Below are positions 7,987 to 17,785 of a stretch of 64,000 nucleotides of DNA, one piece after another; positions within the stretch are counted from its first letter, which is position 1, and every line of letters starts with the position of its first letter. The position numbers were made by a program, and so were the translations under genes. The DNA comes from JAMXLO01 sp963719805 (GTDB lineage: Bacteria > Pseudomonadota > Alphaproteobacteria > Acetobacterales > Acetobacteraceae). The stretch spans positions 372,001-436,000 of the forward strand of contig CAVRDF010000007.1 in assembly GCA_963719805.1 (NCBI GenBank). Reading direction: 5' to 3'. The notes under the pieces are model-generated. The model was given only the letters and a program-made list of their open reading frames with translations, was not told where the DNA came from and made no database searches.

Positions 7987-10740
7987 ATGCGCTCTCGCGT
8001 CCCCGTCTGGCTTCTGCTGGCTACCCTGTCCGCCACGCCAACGCTCGCTCACGCCGACGCGCTCGCCGATGCACGCGCGGCCATCCAAAAGGGCGATCTG
8101 CGCACCGCACAGATCAATCTGCGCAATGCCGTGCGCTCCGATCCACAGAACGGTGAGGCGCATTACTGGCTCGGCCGGGTCAGCCTTGATCTAGGCGACG
8201 CGACTGCCGCCGAGCGCGAAGCCCGCGAGGCTCGCGACCGCGGCTATGATCCTCGCGCCTCCATTCCGTTGCTCGCGCAGTCAATGCTGTCACAGCGCAA
8301 GTTCAAGGATCTGCTCAACGAACTGCAGCCGACCGGAAAAGATCCGGTGCTCGACGCCTCGATCCTGGTGTCTCGCGGCTATGCGCAACAGGGGCTTGGC
8401 CAGACCGATGATGCAAAGGCCACCTTTGCCAAAGCCGAGGAAACCGCGCCGAACGCAGTCGAGCCGCTGCTCGCCAGCGCGCGCATGCTGGCGACCAACG
8501 GCGACCTCGCAGGCGCCTTGGGCAAGATCGATCGCGCGCTCAATGCTCAGCCGAAATCCAGCGAGGCACTGCTCGCCAAGGCAGATATCCAGCGCGCGAA
8601 GGGCGATCTGCCCGGTGCGCTCGCCACGCTCGACCAGGCGCTGAGCAACCAGCCAGGCAACCTGCAGGCTATGCTCGATCGTGCCGGCCTGCTGATCGCA
8701 ACCAGGCAATTCGATAAGGCAAAGGCCGATATCGACGCTGTTCAAAAGGCCATGCCTGGCAATCTTCGGGCGAGCTATCTCCAGGCGGTGCTTCAGGTCG
8801 AGAGCAAGGATTTCAAAACCGCCGACGCGACTTTGGAGAAAATGAGCAACTTCCTCAGCCGCATTCCTCACGCCTATTACCTGCAGGCCTTCGTAAAGGA
8901 GCAACTTGGCCAGAACGCGCAGGCTGAACAGGCAGTCAATCGCGCCTTGGCACGCGATGATAAGGACTTTGCGGCTTACAAGCTGTTGGCGCGTCTGCAG
9001 TTCGCCAATCGGCGTCCCGATCTCGCTGCCGATACCCTGAACAAAATCGTCGCCATCGGTAACGCCGATGCGGAAACTTACGACCTGCTCGGACGCGCCT
9101 ACGCCGCGACCGGGCGATCGGAAGATTCGGTCAAAGCTTTCCAGAAAGCCAAATCGCTCGCTCCCAATGACGTTGGGCTGCAGACCCGCCTGGCGAGTGC
9201 GCGCATGGGAGCTGGCCAGGCGAACGCGGCGATGGGCGATCTCGAGCATACCTTGCAGCTCGCCCCCACCGCGCCGCAGGTCGGCGAGGCATTGTTCTTC
9301 GCGGCTCTGGCAACCGGCGATCTCAGCAAGGCAGCCTCGGCTGTCGAACAGGTGCGTGCAGCGCAGGGTGACACACCTGTCGTCGGCAACCTGGAAGGCC
9401 TGCTCAAGCTTGCCCAGTTGGACCTGGCCGGCGCCGAGGCCAAGTTCCGCGAGGTCCTGGCGAAGCACCCCGACTTCACTCCGTCGCAAATCAATCTCGC
9501 CCGTATAGCGGCGATGCAAGGCAAGCCAGGCGACGCCGAGAACATCCTGACCAGCTTGCTCGAGAAGGACCCGGCGGCGCAGCCGGCACTCAATGTACTT
9601 GCCGCCCAGTATGTGCAGACCAACCGCACGGAACAGGCGATCGCGCTGCTCGAAAAAGCCCACAAGGCGCAGCCGGCGAATGTCCAGCTGATGATAACAC
9701 TGGGCGACCTGTACGTGCGTGCCGGCCGGCCCGGCGACGCGCTCAGCATGCTTGGCCAGGACAAGACCACCGACACCAACATAAATTTGCTGAACCTGAA
9801 GGCCTCGGCGCTGCTGGCATCGGACCAAAAGGATCAGGCGCGCGACGCCTATGCAGCCATTCTCAAGATTGACCCCAGCGTGCTCGGTGCGCGCCGTGCA
9901 CTGGAAGCCTTGCTGGTGCAAAACAAAGATTACGAGCGCGCGCGCAACCTGATCAAGGAAGGCATGGCCAACAATCCGCGCAACTATCAGCTCTATCAGG
10001 ACTATGCCATGGTGGACCTGAAGGCGGGCGGCGTTGACGCCGCGCTGGCGACCACCAAGCAGCTTCAGGACCAGGATCGCGACTTCCCGGCAGCCCGCGC
10101 GCTCACCGGCGATGTCTACGCGGCGGCAAACCGGCCGGCCGACGCTGTAAAGGCCTATCAGGACGCGCTGACTGCCGCACCCTCGCAATTGCTGGTGACA
10201 CGGCTTGTCGCGGCACTTCTGCGTGACAACCAAACCGACGCAGCAGTCAAGACATTGACCGACTGGACAACCCAACACCCCGACGACATGGCGATGTTGG
10301 AACAACTCGCCAATCTCGAAATCATGACGCGCAATTTCGACGATGCTTCGAAGCACCTGCAAGCCATCCTGGCAAAGCAGCCGCAGGACGCAACGGCGCT
10401 GAACAACCTTGCCTGGCTCTATCAACAGAAGGGCGACAAACGAGCCCCGGACCTCGCGCAAAAAGCCTACACGCTGGCGCCGGGAGGCCAGACCGCCGAC
10501 ACGCTCGGCTGGATCCTGGTGTCTAATGGAGACTTCGGCCGCGGCATGCCGCTGTTGCGGCAGGCAGCCGCACAAACGAACTCCGATCCGCGGATCCTTT
10601 ACCACTACGCGGTAGGCTTGAAGGATTCCGGCAATAAGGCAGAAGCCATTAAGATCTTGAACACGGTCGTGGCAAACAAGGCGCAGTTCGACGAAAAGAC
10701 CGCGGCACAGAAGCTGCTTGATGAACTGAACAAGAGCTGA
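7987..10740 (+). CDS. prsT: XrtA/PEP-CTERM system TPR protein PrsT
   Basis: The start at 7987 is chosen because MRSRVPVWLLLATLSATPTLAHA is a good signal peptide and GAGTGAGG precedes it; the frame is open to 7945. The remaining about 890 residues are tandem TPR helices (recurring A-x-x-x-Y/L-x-x-A-L patterns). PrsT is a periplasmic or envelope scaffold found with PrsK/PrsR in exosortase-A loci; its biochemical role is not defined. It starts 10 bp after prsR in the same operon. Confidence 0.9.
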   Translation: MRSRVPVWLLLATLSATPTLAHADALADARAAIQKGDLRTAQINLRNAVRSDPQNGEAHYWLGRVSLDLGDATAAEREAREARDRGYDPRASIPLLAQSMLSQRKFKDLLNELQPTGKDPVLDASILVSRGYAQQGLGQTDDAKATFAKAEETAPNAVEPLLASARMLATNGDLAGALGKIDRALNAQPKSSEALLAKADIQRAKGDLPGALATLDQALSNQPGNLQAMLDRAGLLIATRQFDKAKADIDAVQKAMPGNLRASYLQAVLQVESKDFKTADATLEKMSNFLSRIPHAYYLQAFVKEQLGQNAQAEQAVNRALARDDKDFAAYKLLARLQFANRRPDLAADTLNKIVAIGNADAETYDLLGRAYAATGRSEDSVKAFQKAKSLAPNDVGLQTRLASARMGAGQANAAMGDLEHTLQLAPTAPQVGEALFFAALATGDLSKAASAVEQVRAAQGDTPVVGNLEGLLKLAQLDLAGAEAKFREVLAKHPDFTPSQINLARIAAMQGKPGDAENILTSLLEKDPAAQPALNVLAAQYVQTNRTEQAIALLEKAHKAQPANVQLMITLGDLYVRAGRPGDALSMLGQDKTTDTNINLLNLKASALLASDQKDQARDAYAAILKIDPSVLGARRALEALLVQNKDYERARNLIKEGMANNPRNYQLYQDYAMVDLKAGGVDAALATTKQLQDQDRDFPAARALTGDVYAAANRPADAVKAYQDALTAAPSQLLVTRLVAALLRDNQTDAAVKTLTDWTTQHPDDMAMLEQLANLEIMTRNFDDASKHLQAILAKQPQDATALNNLAWLYQQKGDKRAPDLAQKAYTLAPGGQTADTLGWILVSNGDFGRGMPLLRQAAAQTNSDPRILYHYAVGLKDSGNKAEAIKILNTVVANKAQFDEKTAAQKLLDELNKS

Positions 10741-10775
10741 TGGACACAGCGCTGTCACAGACGGGACGCTAGGAC

Positions 10776-12080
10776 GTGAGATCAGCCGCGCTGTTTCTCG
10801 AGATCGCGATGCTGCTTCCAGTATCCCTGGTGCAGCCATTCGTGGGCGTGCTGCTGTGGTGCTGGATTTCGTTCATGAATCCGCACCGGCTGGTCTGGGG
10901 CGGTATCGCACTGGTGACACCTTGGGCGGCGGCGATTGCCGTCGCCACCTTCATGGGTTGCCTGGTGGCACGGGAGCCGAAGCGCTTCCCGGTGAATGCA
11001 CTGACGATACTGATCATCGTGTTCCTCATATTGATCACCATCACCCTGCCGTTCGCTTTGGCGCCTTGGCAGCTGGTCTGGCTGAAATACACCACAACGT
11101 TCAAATCCTTCCTGTTCCTGCTGATGATCGCCGCGCTGTTGACCAGCCATGAGCGCGTTCATGCCCTGGTTTGGATCATGGTCATGTCGCTGGCCTATTT
11201 CGGGATCAAGGGCGGCGCCTTCACCATCATCGGCGGCGGCGTAAACACGGTTCTCGGGCCGCCAAGTACGATGATCGCCGACAACAATCATCTCGCTCTG
11301 GGGTTGTTGGTCAGCGTACCGTTGATGAACTATCTTCGTACTGAATCGCCGCATCCGCTTATCAGGTTCGGTCTCGCTGCATCGATCGTTCTGACGCTGA
11401 TCGCCGTACTCGGTTCGCACTCGCGCGGCGCGCTGCTCGCTATCGGAGCCGTGGCATTCTACTACTGGTGCAAGAGCTCTCGTAAACTCGTCACGGCTAT
11501 GGTCGTTATCGTCGCTGTCGGCGGTGTGGTCACGTTCATGCCACAGAACTGGAAAGACCGCATGATGACGATTGAGCACTACGAGAAGGACAAGTCGGCC
11601 ATGGGCCGCTTGGAGATCTGGCACACTGCCTGGGTCATGGCCAGAAGCCGGCCTCTCGTCGGTGGCGGCTTCGATGCCACTTACACCCAGGCAGTCGTCA
11701 ACCGGTTTACCCCCGGAACCGGCTGGCGCGCCGTGCACAGCATCTGGTTTGAGACCCTCGGAGAGACAGGGTTTCCAACCTTCTCAGTCTGGCTTGGCAT
11801 GCTGATCGCCGGTGCGGTCTACGCGCGGCGGATCGTAAAGATGGCATCCGGCGTCGCCGAACTTCGATGGTGCGTCAACTTGGCCAAGATGTCGCAGGTT
11901 TCCATGATCGCCTTCGTCACCGGCGGCACTTTCCTCTCGCTCGAATATTGGGACTTCTACTTCACCATACTCGTCGCTGTGGCGGCCGTGCATTCGATGG
12001 TGAAGGCAAAGGTCCAGCAGGAGCAGCAGCCGGCTTTGGCGATGGTACCGTGGCGAGCCCGGCTCGCACTCTCACAGTAA
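10776..12080 (+). CDS. exosortase-A-associated O-glycosylation ligase (Wzy/O-antigen ligase-like)
   Basis: GTG start at 10776; 434 residues with about ten transmembrane helices. The N-terminal block (VSLVQPFVGVLLWCWISFMNPHRLVWG) is characteristic of the DUF5935/TIGR03097 ligase family. The O-antigen ligase core follows (NHLALGLL, LGSHSRGALLA, a large periplasmic loop with GRLEIWHTAW). It should polymerise or transfer lipid-linked glycan at the periplasmic face. It lies 35 bp after prsT. Confidence 0.88.
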   Translation: MRSAALFLEIAMLLPVSLVQPFVGVLLWCWISFMNPHRLVWGGIALVTPWAAAIAVATFMGCLVAREPKRFPVNALTILIIVFLILITITLPFALAPWQLVWLKYTTTFKSFLFLLMIAALLTSHERVHALVWIMVMSLAYFGIKGGAFTIIGGGVNTVLGPPSTMIADNNHLALGLLVSVPLMNYLRTESPHPLIRFGLAASIVLTLIAVLGSHSRGALLAIGAVAFYYWCKSSRKLVTAMVVIVAVGGVVTFMPQNWKDRMMTIEHYEKDKSAMGRLEIWHTAWVMARSRPLVGGGFDATYTQAVVNRFTPGTGWRAVHSIWFETLGETGFPTFSVWLGMLIAGAVYARRIVKMASGVAELRWCVNLAKMSQVSMIAFVTGGTFLSLEYWDFYFTILVAVAAVHSMVKAKVQQEQQPALAMVPWRARLALSQ

Positions 12081-12334
12081 CGCGCGTCAGCGTCTCCACA
12101 TATTCAGTAAGCCTGCTGCCGCGCTGCCCAAGGATCATACACGTCAATGAATTCACTGCTTTTCGGTACAATTATGATAGGCGTCGCGTGGTTGGTCGTC
12201 TGGTCCTGCAGGGATTTCTCGAAGCCAAGCAGGAGCTGGTGGCCCTTCGACTTCCGCAGCGACTTAGACTCCCCTGCACCGTCAGCAAATTCTGGTAGTC
12301 CTGTCCGTTTCGGGCGGCATAGCAATGGTGTGCC

Positions 12335-13871
12335 ATGGCGCCGCTCCGGCTCCTGACGTTCTCGACGCTTTTCCCCAACAATGCCCAGCCGAACCACGGC
12401 ATCTTCGTGGAGAACCGGCTTCGGCAACTGGTCGCCAGTAAGCAGGCGCACAGCACCGTCGTCGCGCCCGTCCCTTGGTTTCCCAGCCGCTCGCCGCGAT
12501 TTGGCGAATGGTCTGCATATGCGTCCGTGGCCGCACATGAATCGCGGCATGGGCTTGAAGTGCATCATCCGCGTTATCCGGTGCTGCCGAAAGTCGGCAT
12601 GTCCGTCGCACCCTATCTGCTTTACCGAGCCAGCCTGCCCGCGATCCGCAAATTGCTTGCTGCCGGCTCGCAGTTCGATGCCATCGACGCGCACTATGTC
12701 TACCCGGACGGCGTCGCGGCCGTCTGGCTGGGCCGCAAGCTGCGGCTGCCGACAGTCATCACCGCACGCGGGACCGACGTGAACCTGATCCCGCGCTACG
12801 CAGTTCCACGCATGCTGATCCGCCGCACGATCGCCGGATCTGCCGCGTTGATCGCGGTAAGTGCCGCCTTGAAGGCCGAGCTCGTATCGCTGGGCGCACC
12901 GCCGGACAAGGTCACCGTGCTGCGCAATGGCGTAGATACAAACGTATTTTACCCGGTGGATCGGACGAGAGCGCGCGCGGCCCTCGGCCTAACACGCCCT
13001 ACGCTGCTGTCGGTCGGTCTGCTGATCGACCGCAAGGGCCACCACCGCACCATCGAGGCAATGCAGCAGCTTGCGGATTTTGATCTGCTGATCGCCGGCG
13101 AAGGCCCGGAGCGCGGTCATCTCACGGCCCTGATCGACCGTCTTGGCCTGCAAGGCCGCGTGCGGCTTCTTGGCGCGCGGCCGCACGCCGAGCTTCCGTC
13201 GATCTACGCCGCCGCCGATGCCTTGGTTCTGGCTTCCAGCCGTGAGGGTTGGGCCAACGTCCTCCTGGAATTCGATGGCCTGCGGCACACCTGTGGTCGC
13301 CAGCAACATATGGGGCAACCCCGAGGTGGTTCGCGAACCAGCCGCCGGGCTGATCGCTCCCGAAAATACCCCCGATGGTTTGGCAGCCACGGTCCGCCAA
13401 CTGTTCGCTCGCCTGCCGGACAGAGACGCCACCCGACGCTATGCCGAACAATTCAGTTGGGACGCCACGACACTCGGCCAACTTGCCATCTTCAGCAGTT
13501 TAGTACCCGCGCCAACCCGCGACGCAGCAATCGGCATCGTTCGCCGGCCGGGCCATGGCTCCGGCGGACGGCCAGTCAGGAGTGGCGACGTGAGCCGCGG
13601 AGCGTCGATAATTGGCGGTCAGCACGACTGGATCCGGAAAAGCTTCGCAATGAATCAGTCGCGCCTCAACCTGCAGTATGATGATCCAAACCGGTTGCCA
13701 CTCGATAAGCCGGGCAAGCTTACCTATCCAACCTACACGCGCGGTGCCCTCGCCATGGCCGTTCGGCTCGGCGTAACCGAGGCCAAGCCATGCTTCGATT
13801 GGATCGACGGCCAGATCGCCAGCCGGCTGGGGGGACCTTATCGGTTGGACTACAAGTGGTCTGTTGCCTAG
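12335..13871 (+). pseudogene. family-4 glycosyltransferase, frameshifted and fused to a foreign C-terminal fragment
   Basis: Starts at 12335 with FSTLFPNNAQPNHGIFVENR, typical of exosortase-A-associated GT4 enzymes. The GT4 core follows (ARGTDVNLIPR, VLRNGVDTNVFYP, IAGEGPERGHL). Near 13271 one extra T breaks the conserved donor-site motif. Removing it joins VLLE to SMACGTPVVASNIWGNPEV in the next frame. That frame runs past the expected end (about QFSWDATTLGQLA) into about 100 unrelated residues ending at 13871. The last about 70 (from QSRLNLQYDDPNRLPLD) look like the tail of a helical-barrel protein. A deletion probably fused the two genes. The lead sequence of about 250 bp before it holds no gene. 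Confidence 0.8.
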
Positions 13872-13906
13872 AAACCAACTAGCGATATCTAAGCCGGAAA
13901 CTGCTA

Positions 13907-14740
13907 ATGTCTTTTCCTCCCGACGCATTCATCATCGGCGCCCAACGCGCTGGTACCACCAGCCTTTCCGGACTGCTGGATCAACACCCGGACATAGTGC
14001 TTTCCAATCCAAAGGAGCCCGATTTCTTCTCGGTCAATTGGGAACAAGGCCTCGACTGGTACCGCTCCCGGTTTCGTCGGGACGCCGCGATATTGCTCGA
14101 TGCATCGGTCAGTTACACCATGACGCGGCCCGATCAGAACTCAGGTCAGGTGCCGGATTACGTGCCTCGCCGGATCCACGAAGTCAGTCCACACGCAAAG
14201 TTTATCTACCTCGTCCGCGACCCCGCGGAGCGCTGCTATTCGGCATATTGGCATGAAGTTCGCGCCGGACGGGAGCGCCGCTCGCTCCGCGAAGCCGTCA
14301 AGGGTTCGGCCTATTATGTCATGGCGAGCTATTATCATCTGCAACTACATCCTTTCCTGCGCTGCTTCCCACAGGACCGTTTTCTGATCGTGCCATTCGA
14401 AGACTTCGCCCGGCGTCCGCTCCGCGTCGCCAGTACCTGTGCCACCTTCCTCGGCGCCGACGACAGCTTTGCCTTCCGGCCGGAGCAGCCGCGCAATCAG
14501 GCATTCGTCTACAGCAAGTTCGGCAAGGCGCTGCGCGACACAATGGGCGAAGAGCGGCTCAAAGCACTCAGCAGCATCGTATCGAACACCCTGCCCGACG
14601 GTATGCGCCGGCTTGCCAAGCGCCTGGTCTCCAACTCGATCCCGGAACTCAGCACAGGCGATCGCGACTGGCTCCGCCGGCAATTCGCCGATGATGCACA
14701 GGCATTCGCGAATCTGACCGGCGTTCAGGTCGCCGCATGA
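13907..14740 (+). CDS. PAPS-dependent sulfotransferase
   Basis: 277 residues. The 5'-phosphosulfate loop is near the start (FIIGAQRAGTTSLSGLL, residues about 8-24) and the 3'-phosphate motif is KFIYLVRDPAERCYSAYWHE. It is a cytosolic enzyme moving sulfate from PAPS to an acceptor, here probably a sugar of the exopolysaccharide. Its last codons overlap the start of the flippase gene (ATGA), so the two are translationally coupled. Confidence 0.9.
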   Translation: MSFPPDAFIIGAQRAGTTSLSGLLDQHPDIVLSNPKEPDFFSVNWEQGLDWYRSRFRRDAAILLDASVSYTMTRPDQNSGQVPDYVPRRIHEVSPHAKFIYLVRDPAERCYSAYWHEVRAGRERRSLREAVKGSAYYVMASYYHLQLHPFLRCFPQDRFLIVPFEDFARRPLRVASTCATFLGADDSFAFRPEQPRNQAFVYSKFGKALRDTMGEERLKALSSIVSNTLPDGMRRLAKRLVSNSIPELSTGDRDWLRRQFADDAQAFANLTGVQVAA

Positions 14741-16266
14741 GCAATGCGCCCGGCATCGGGAACCTGCTCGAAAAGACCGCAGGCGGCACCGGGTGGACAG
14801 TCGGCTGGCGCGCCGTAACGCGCGGGTTGGGATTCGTCAGCACGCTGGTCCTGGCACGCATCCTGGTGCCCGCAGACTTCGGCCTCGTCGCCCTCGCCAT
14901 GAGCTTTTCCCGAGGCATCGACATCCTGGCAGATCTCGGCGTGCAGGATGCACTGATCCGCCAGCCCAATCCAAATCGCAACGCGTATGATACCGCTTTC
15001 ACCATCAACGCCATTCGCGGATTGATCACCGCCACCATCATCACTGCCTCGGCCTATCCGTTCGCCGTGTTCTTCGGCGAACCAAGGCTCACCAACGTCG
15101 TGCATGCTCTCGCTTTGGCGGTCGTGCTGGATGCTTTGGAGAATATCGGCGTCTCCGACTTCCGCCGCCACATGATGTTTCGCCGCGAATTCCAGCTTAC
15201 CATTTACCCCCGCCTCGCACAGGTCATCGTCACAATCGCCTTCGCCCTCGTTTGGAAGAACTATTGGGCGCTGGTCGCCGGCATCCTGACCGCCCGCATC
15301 ATGCAAACAACCGCCAGCTACATCATGCATCCCTACCGCCCGCGGCTGTCGCTGCGCGGATGGCATGACATTTTCGCCTTTTCGTTCTGGACCTGGCTGA
15401 TCGGCATGGCGCGCATGATCCGGGGACGCGCCGTCACCATGATCGTCGGTGGCATACTCAATCCGACCATGCTCGGCATCTATACGGTCGGTGCGGAAAT
15501 CGCCACGTTGCCGGAAACCGAGCTGATCGCGCCGCTGTGCCGCGTCTGCTTCGCAAGCTTCGCTGCCGCGAACCGCAGCAACGTGAACGTCGCCGAGACC
15601 TATCTGCGTATCGTCGCGTCAGCGCTCATCATTGCGCTGCCCGCCAGTATCGGCATTTCCAGCATCGCAGCCCCGTTGGTCACCTTGGCCTTCGGTGCCA
15701 AGTGGATCGAGGCGACACCGATCATTCAGATCCTTGCCGCAGCCGGTGTGTTCACCGTCATCGGCCGGATCAGCCTCACGCTGTTCAGCGCCTTCGCTTA
15801 TCTGCGCTCACTGTTCTGGATCGCCGTTGTGATGTCGGCCGTTCAGTGCGCGCTTCTCGTCCCGTTCGTCTGGTACGATGGGATCATCGGCGCCGCCATC
15901 GCCGTTGCGCTGGCCACTTTGGTCGAGCAGGCGATCTACGCGGTCATCGCATTCCACCGATTTGCCATCCGTCCCTTCGGCCTCATTCGCCTCTGCTGGC
16001 GTTGCCTGTCGGCTTCTGCAGTGATGATTGCATATCTTCTAATCGCCGATCTGGGCTGGACTGACGGCGCCGGAAAGTTGGATTCAACCGCCCACCAGTT
16101 GCTGCTCACCGCTGGCACAGGCGCCATCGTCTATACGGTCGTGCTGCTGGGGCTTTGGCTCGCCAGTGGCCGGCCAGCGGGCCCGGAAACCGATATGCTG
16201 GCAATTGTCAGGCGTTCTACCGCCCGGCTGGTCGCGCAGTTGAGCCGCAGGGCAGCACCGACCTAA
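14737..16266 (+). CDS. oligosaccharide flippase (Wzx / polysaccharide biosynthesis family)
   Basis: 509 residues with 12-14 predicted transmembrane helices. The N-terminus GGTGWTVGWRAVTRGLGFVS and the ARILVPADFGLVALAMSF segment are typical of lipopolysaccharide/colanic-acid type flippases. It should move the undecaprenyl-linked repeat unit across the inner membrane. It is the last gene of the rightward locus and converges with lacI. Confidence 0.9.
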   Translation: MSNAPGIGNLLEKTAGGTGWTVGWRAVTRGLGFVSTLVLARILVPADFGLVALAMSFSRGIDILADLGVQDALIRQPNPNRNAYDTAFTINAIRGLITATIITASAYPFAVFFGEPRLTNVVHALALAVVLDALENIGVSDFRRHMMFRREFQLTIYPRLAQVIVTIAFALVWKNYWALVAGILTARIMQTTASYIMHPYRPRLSLRGWHDIFAFSFWTWLIGMARMIRGRAVTMIVGGILNPTMLGIYTVGAEIATLPETELIAPLCRVCFASFAAANRSNVNVAETYLRIVASALIIALPASIGISSIAAPLVTLAFGAKWIEATPIIQILAAAGVFTVIGRISLTLFSAFAYLRSLFWIAVVMSAVQCALLVPFVWYDGIIGAAIAVALATLVEQAIYAVIAFHRFAIRPFGLIRLCWRCLSASAVMIAYLLIADLGWTDGAGKLDSTAHQLLLTAGTGAIVYTVVLLGLWLASGRPAGPETDMLAIVRRSTARLVAQLSRRAAPT

Positions 16267-16276
16267 GCCCGCGCCC

Positions 16277-17356
16277 TTACGTCACAGGCACGGCCGTGCT
16301 GCCCCTTACAACAAGTTCTGCTTCCAGCGGCGCCGGCGCATCGGACACGCCGGTTTCCAGCAGCCTGATGACATAAGCCGCGATCTCCTCACCCATCCGC
16401 CGGCTTGGCACCCGTATCGTCGTCAGCGGTGGATCCAGATGCGCCGACATGTCGGTATCGTCGAATCCCACGATGCTGAGGTCGCGCGGGATCGCCAGGT
16501 TCAGCACCTTCGCCTCGATCATTGCGCCGGTCGCGATGTAGTCATTGGTACAGATCAGCGCGGTCGGGCGCAGGTCGCCTTCCGCAAGTATCTTCCGCAT
16601 CCCCTCGCGGCCGCTGGCAATATGCCGGCTGTCCACCTGCACGAGATGCTGTGGCCGGATCGCAATCCCGGCCTGCGCCAAGGTGTCGCGAATCCCCTCG
16701 ATGCGTTGCTGGATGCGATCATTGTCCTGGCGGTCGTGCACCACCATGCCAAAGTTGCGATGCCCAAGGTCCAGCAGATGCCGGGTGATCCGCACCGCCG
16801 CCGCGTAGTTGTCAAACCCAATGCAGGTATGCGCACCGCTGCGCCCCGCGGTGTAGGTGATCACATAGGGCACCTTGCGCGACTGCAGCAGCTCGAACAG
16901 TCCGGGCGGTTGTGCCTCGCCCACCAGCACCAGGCATTCGACGCCCTGCTCCACCAGCTTGCGGGCCTGTCGCAGCCGCAGTTCCGCCGATGTCTCCACG
17001 CAGCAGAGCAACAGCGTGTACTGCGCGGCGCCGAGGCCCTGCTGCAACGCCTCGATCAGCATCGCGAAGTTCTGGTGACTGAGCGTCGGTATCATCACGC
17101 CGACAGTGCGCGTGCGCAGCGACGCCAGCGCCTTGGCGACGCCATTCGGCACCCACTGCAGTTCCTGCACCGCCCGCGCGATACGCTCGCGCAGTTCAGG
17201 CGAAACCAGATCAGGTGCATTCAGCGCGCGTGAAACCGATGCGGTCGAAACCCCAGCCAACCGCGCGACGTCCTCCAGCCTGACCGCCGCGCTGCTGGAG
17301 CGCCGTGGCCGCCGGCGAACCGATAGCGCAGTTCCCGCGCGCTCAGACCTGATCAT
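16277..17356 (-). CDS. LacI-family transcriptional repressor
   Basis: 359 residues. The N-terminal helix-turn-helix with hinge (VRLEDVARLAGVSTASVSRA, about 27-46; then ALNAPDLVSPELRERI) is followed by a periplasmic-binding-like sensor domain (IPTLSHQNFAMLIEALQQGL, GFDDTDMSAHLDPPLTTIRV). It ends the leftward operon amidohydrolase-amidohydrolase-Rieske-lacI. Four palindromes matching the LacI-family core lie at promoters of this cluster (19988, 20068, 27567, 29381), so it probably represses the whole cluster and is released by a substrate-derived sugar or acid. Confidence 0.93.
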   Translation of the reverse strand: MIRSERAGTALSVRRRPRRSSSAAVRLEDVARLAGVSTASVSRALNAPDLVSPELRERIARAVQELQWVPNGVAKALASLRTRTVGVMIPTLSHQNFAMLIEALQQGLGAAQYTLLLCCVETSAELRLRQARKLVEQGVECLVLVGEAQPPGLFELLQSRKVPYVITYTAGRSGAHTCIGFDNYAAAVRITRHLLDLGHRNFGMVVHDRQDNDRIQQRIEGIRDTLAQAGIAIRPQHLVQVDSRHIASGREGMRKILAEGDLRPTALICTNDYIATGAMIEAKVLNLAIPRDLSIVGFDDTDMSAHLDPPLTTIRVPSRRMGEEIAAYVIRLLETGVSDAPAPLEAELVVRGSTAVPVT

Positions 17357-17368
17357 CGCGACCTGTAC

Positions 17369-17782
17369 TCAGACCGTCACCACCACATAATTCTGTTCGA
17401 CGGCAATCGGCACTGTCTCCGCCGCGAACGGACCCTTGGCGAGCGCGGCGCCCGGTTCGACCTCAACCGCATAGGTCCTCGCGTGCACGCTGTCGGGATC
17501 GCACCAGGACTGGCCGGTGCGGATGTCGAATTCCCAGCAATGCCACGGACAGCGCAGCATCTCGCCATGCCGTGTCAGCCGGTAGTCGCCGGGCGATGGC
17601 GCTTCCAGACGGCTGACAACGGCACCGCGGCACAACGGTGCCCCCTGATGCGGGCACCGGTTGATCAACGCGAAGAATTCCTGGTTGACATTGAAGATGC
17701 CGATCTCGCGGCCCTTCACCGTCACGATCTTGCATTCGCCAGGCGCGATCTCACCAACCGTCGCCACGACATGCTTGCTCAT
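17369..17782 (-). CDS. Rieske [2Fe-2S] ferredoxin-like protein
   Basis: 137 residues forming a single Rieske fold. The ligands are visible as CPH (in RCPHQGAPLCRG) and CPWH (in RCPWHCWEFDIRTG). It is small and soluble with no oxygenase catalytic domain, so it is either an electron carrier or a subunit working with a partner encoded elsewhere. It starts 3 bp after the stop of the amidohydrolase and lies 12 bp upstream of lacI, which ties it to that operon. Confidence 0.9.
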   Translation of the reverse strand: MSKHVVATVGEIAPGECKIVTVKGREIGIFNVNQEFFALINRCPHQGAPLCRGAVVSRLEAPSPGDYRLTRHGEMLRCPWHCWEFDIRTGQSWCDPDSVHARTYAVEVEPGAALAKGPFAAETVPIAVEQNYVVVTV

Positions 17783-17785
17783 CGC

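Noticed and set aside
8290..10839. An 849-codon open frame antisense to prsT
   Set aside because: Shadow of the TPR repeat gene; the plus-strand frame has a signal peptide and regular TPR pattern, the antisense frame has neither.
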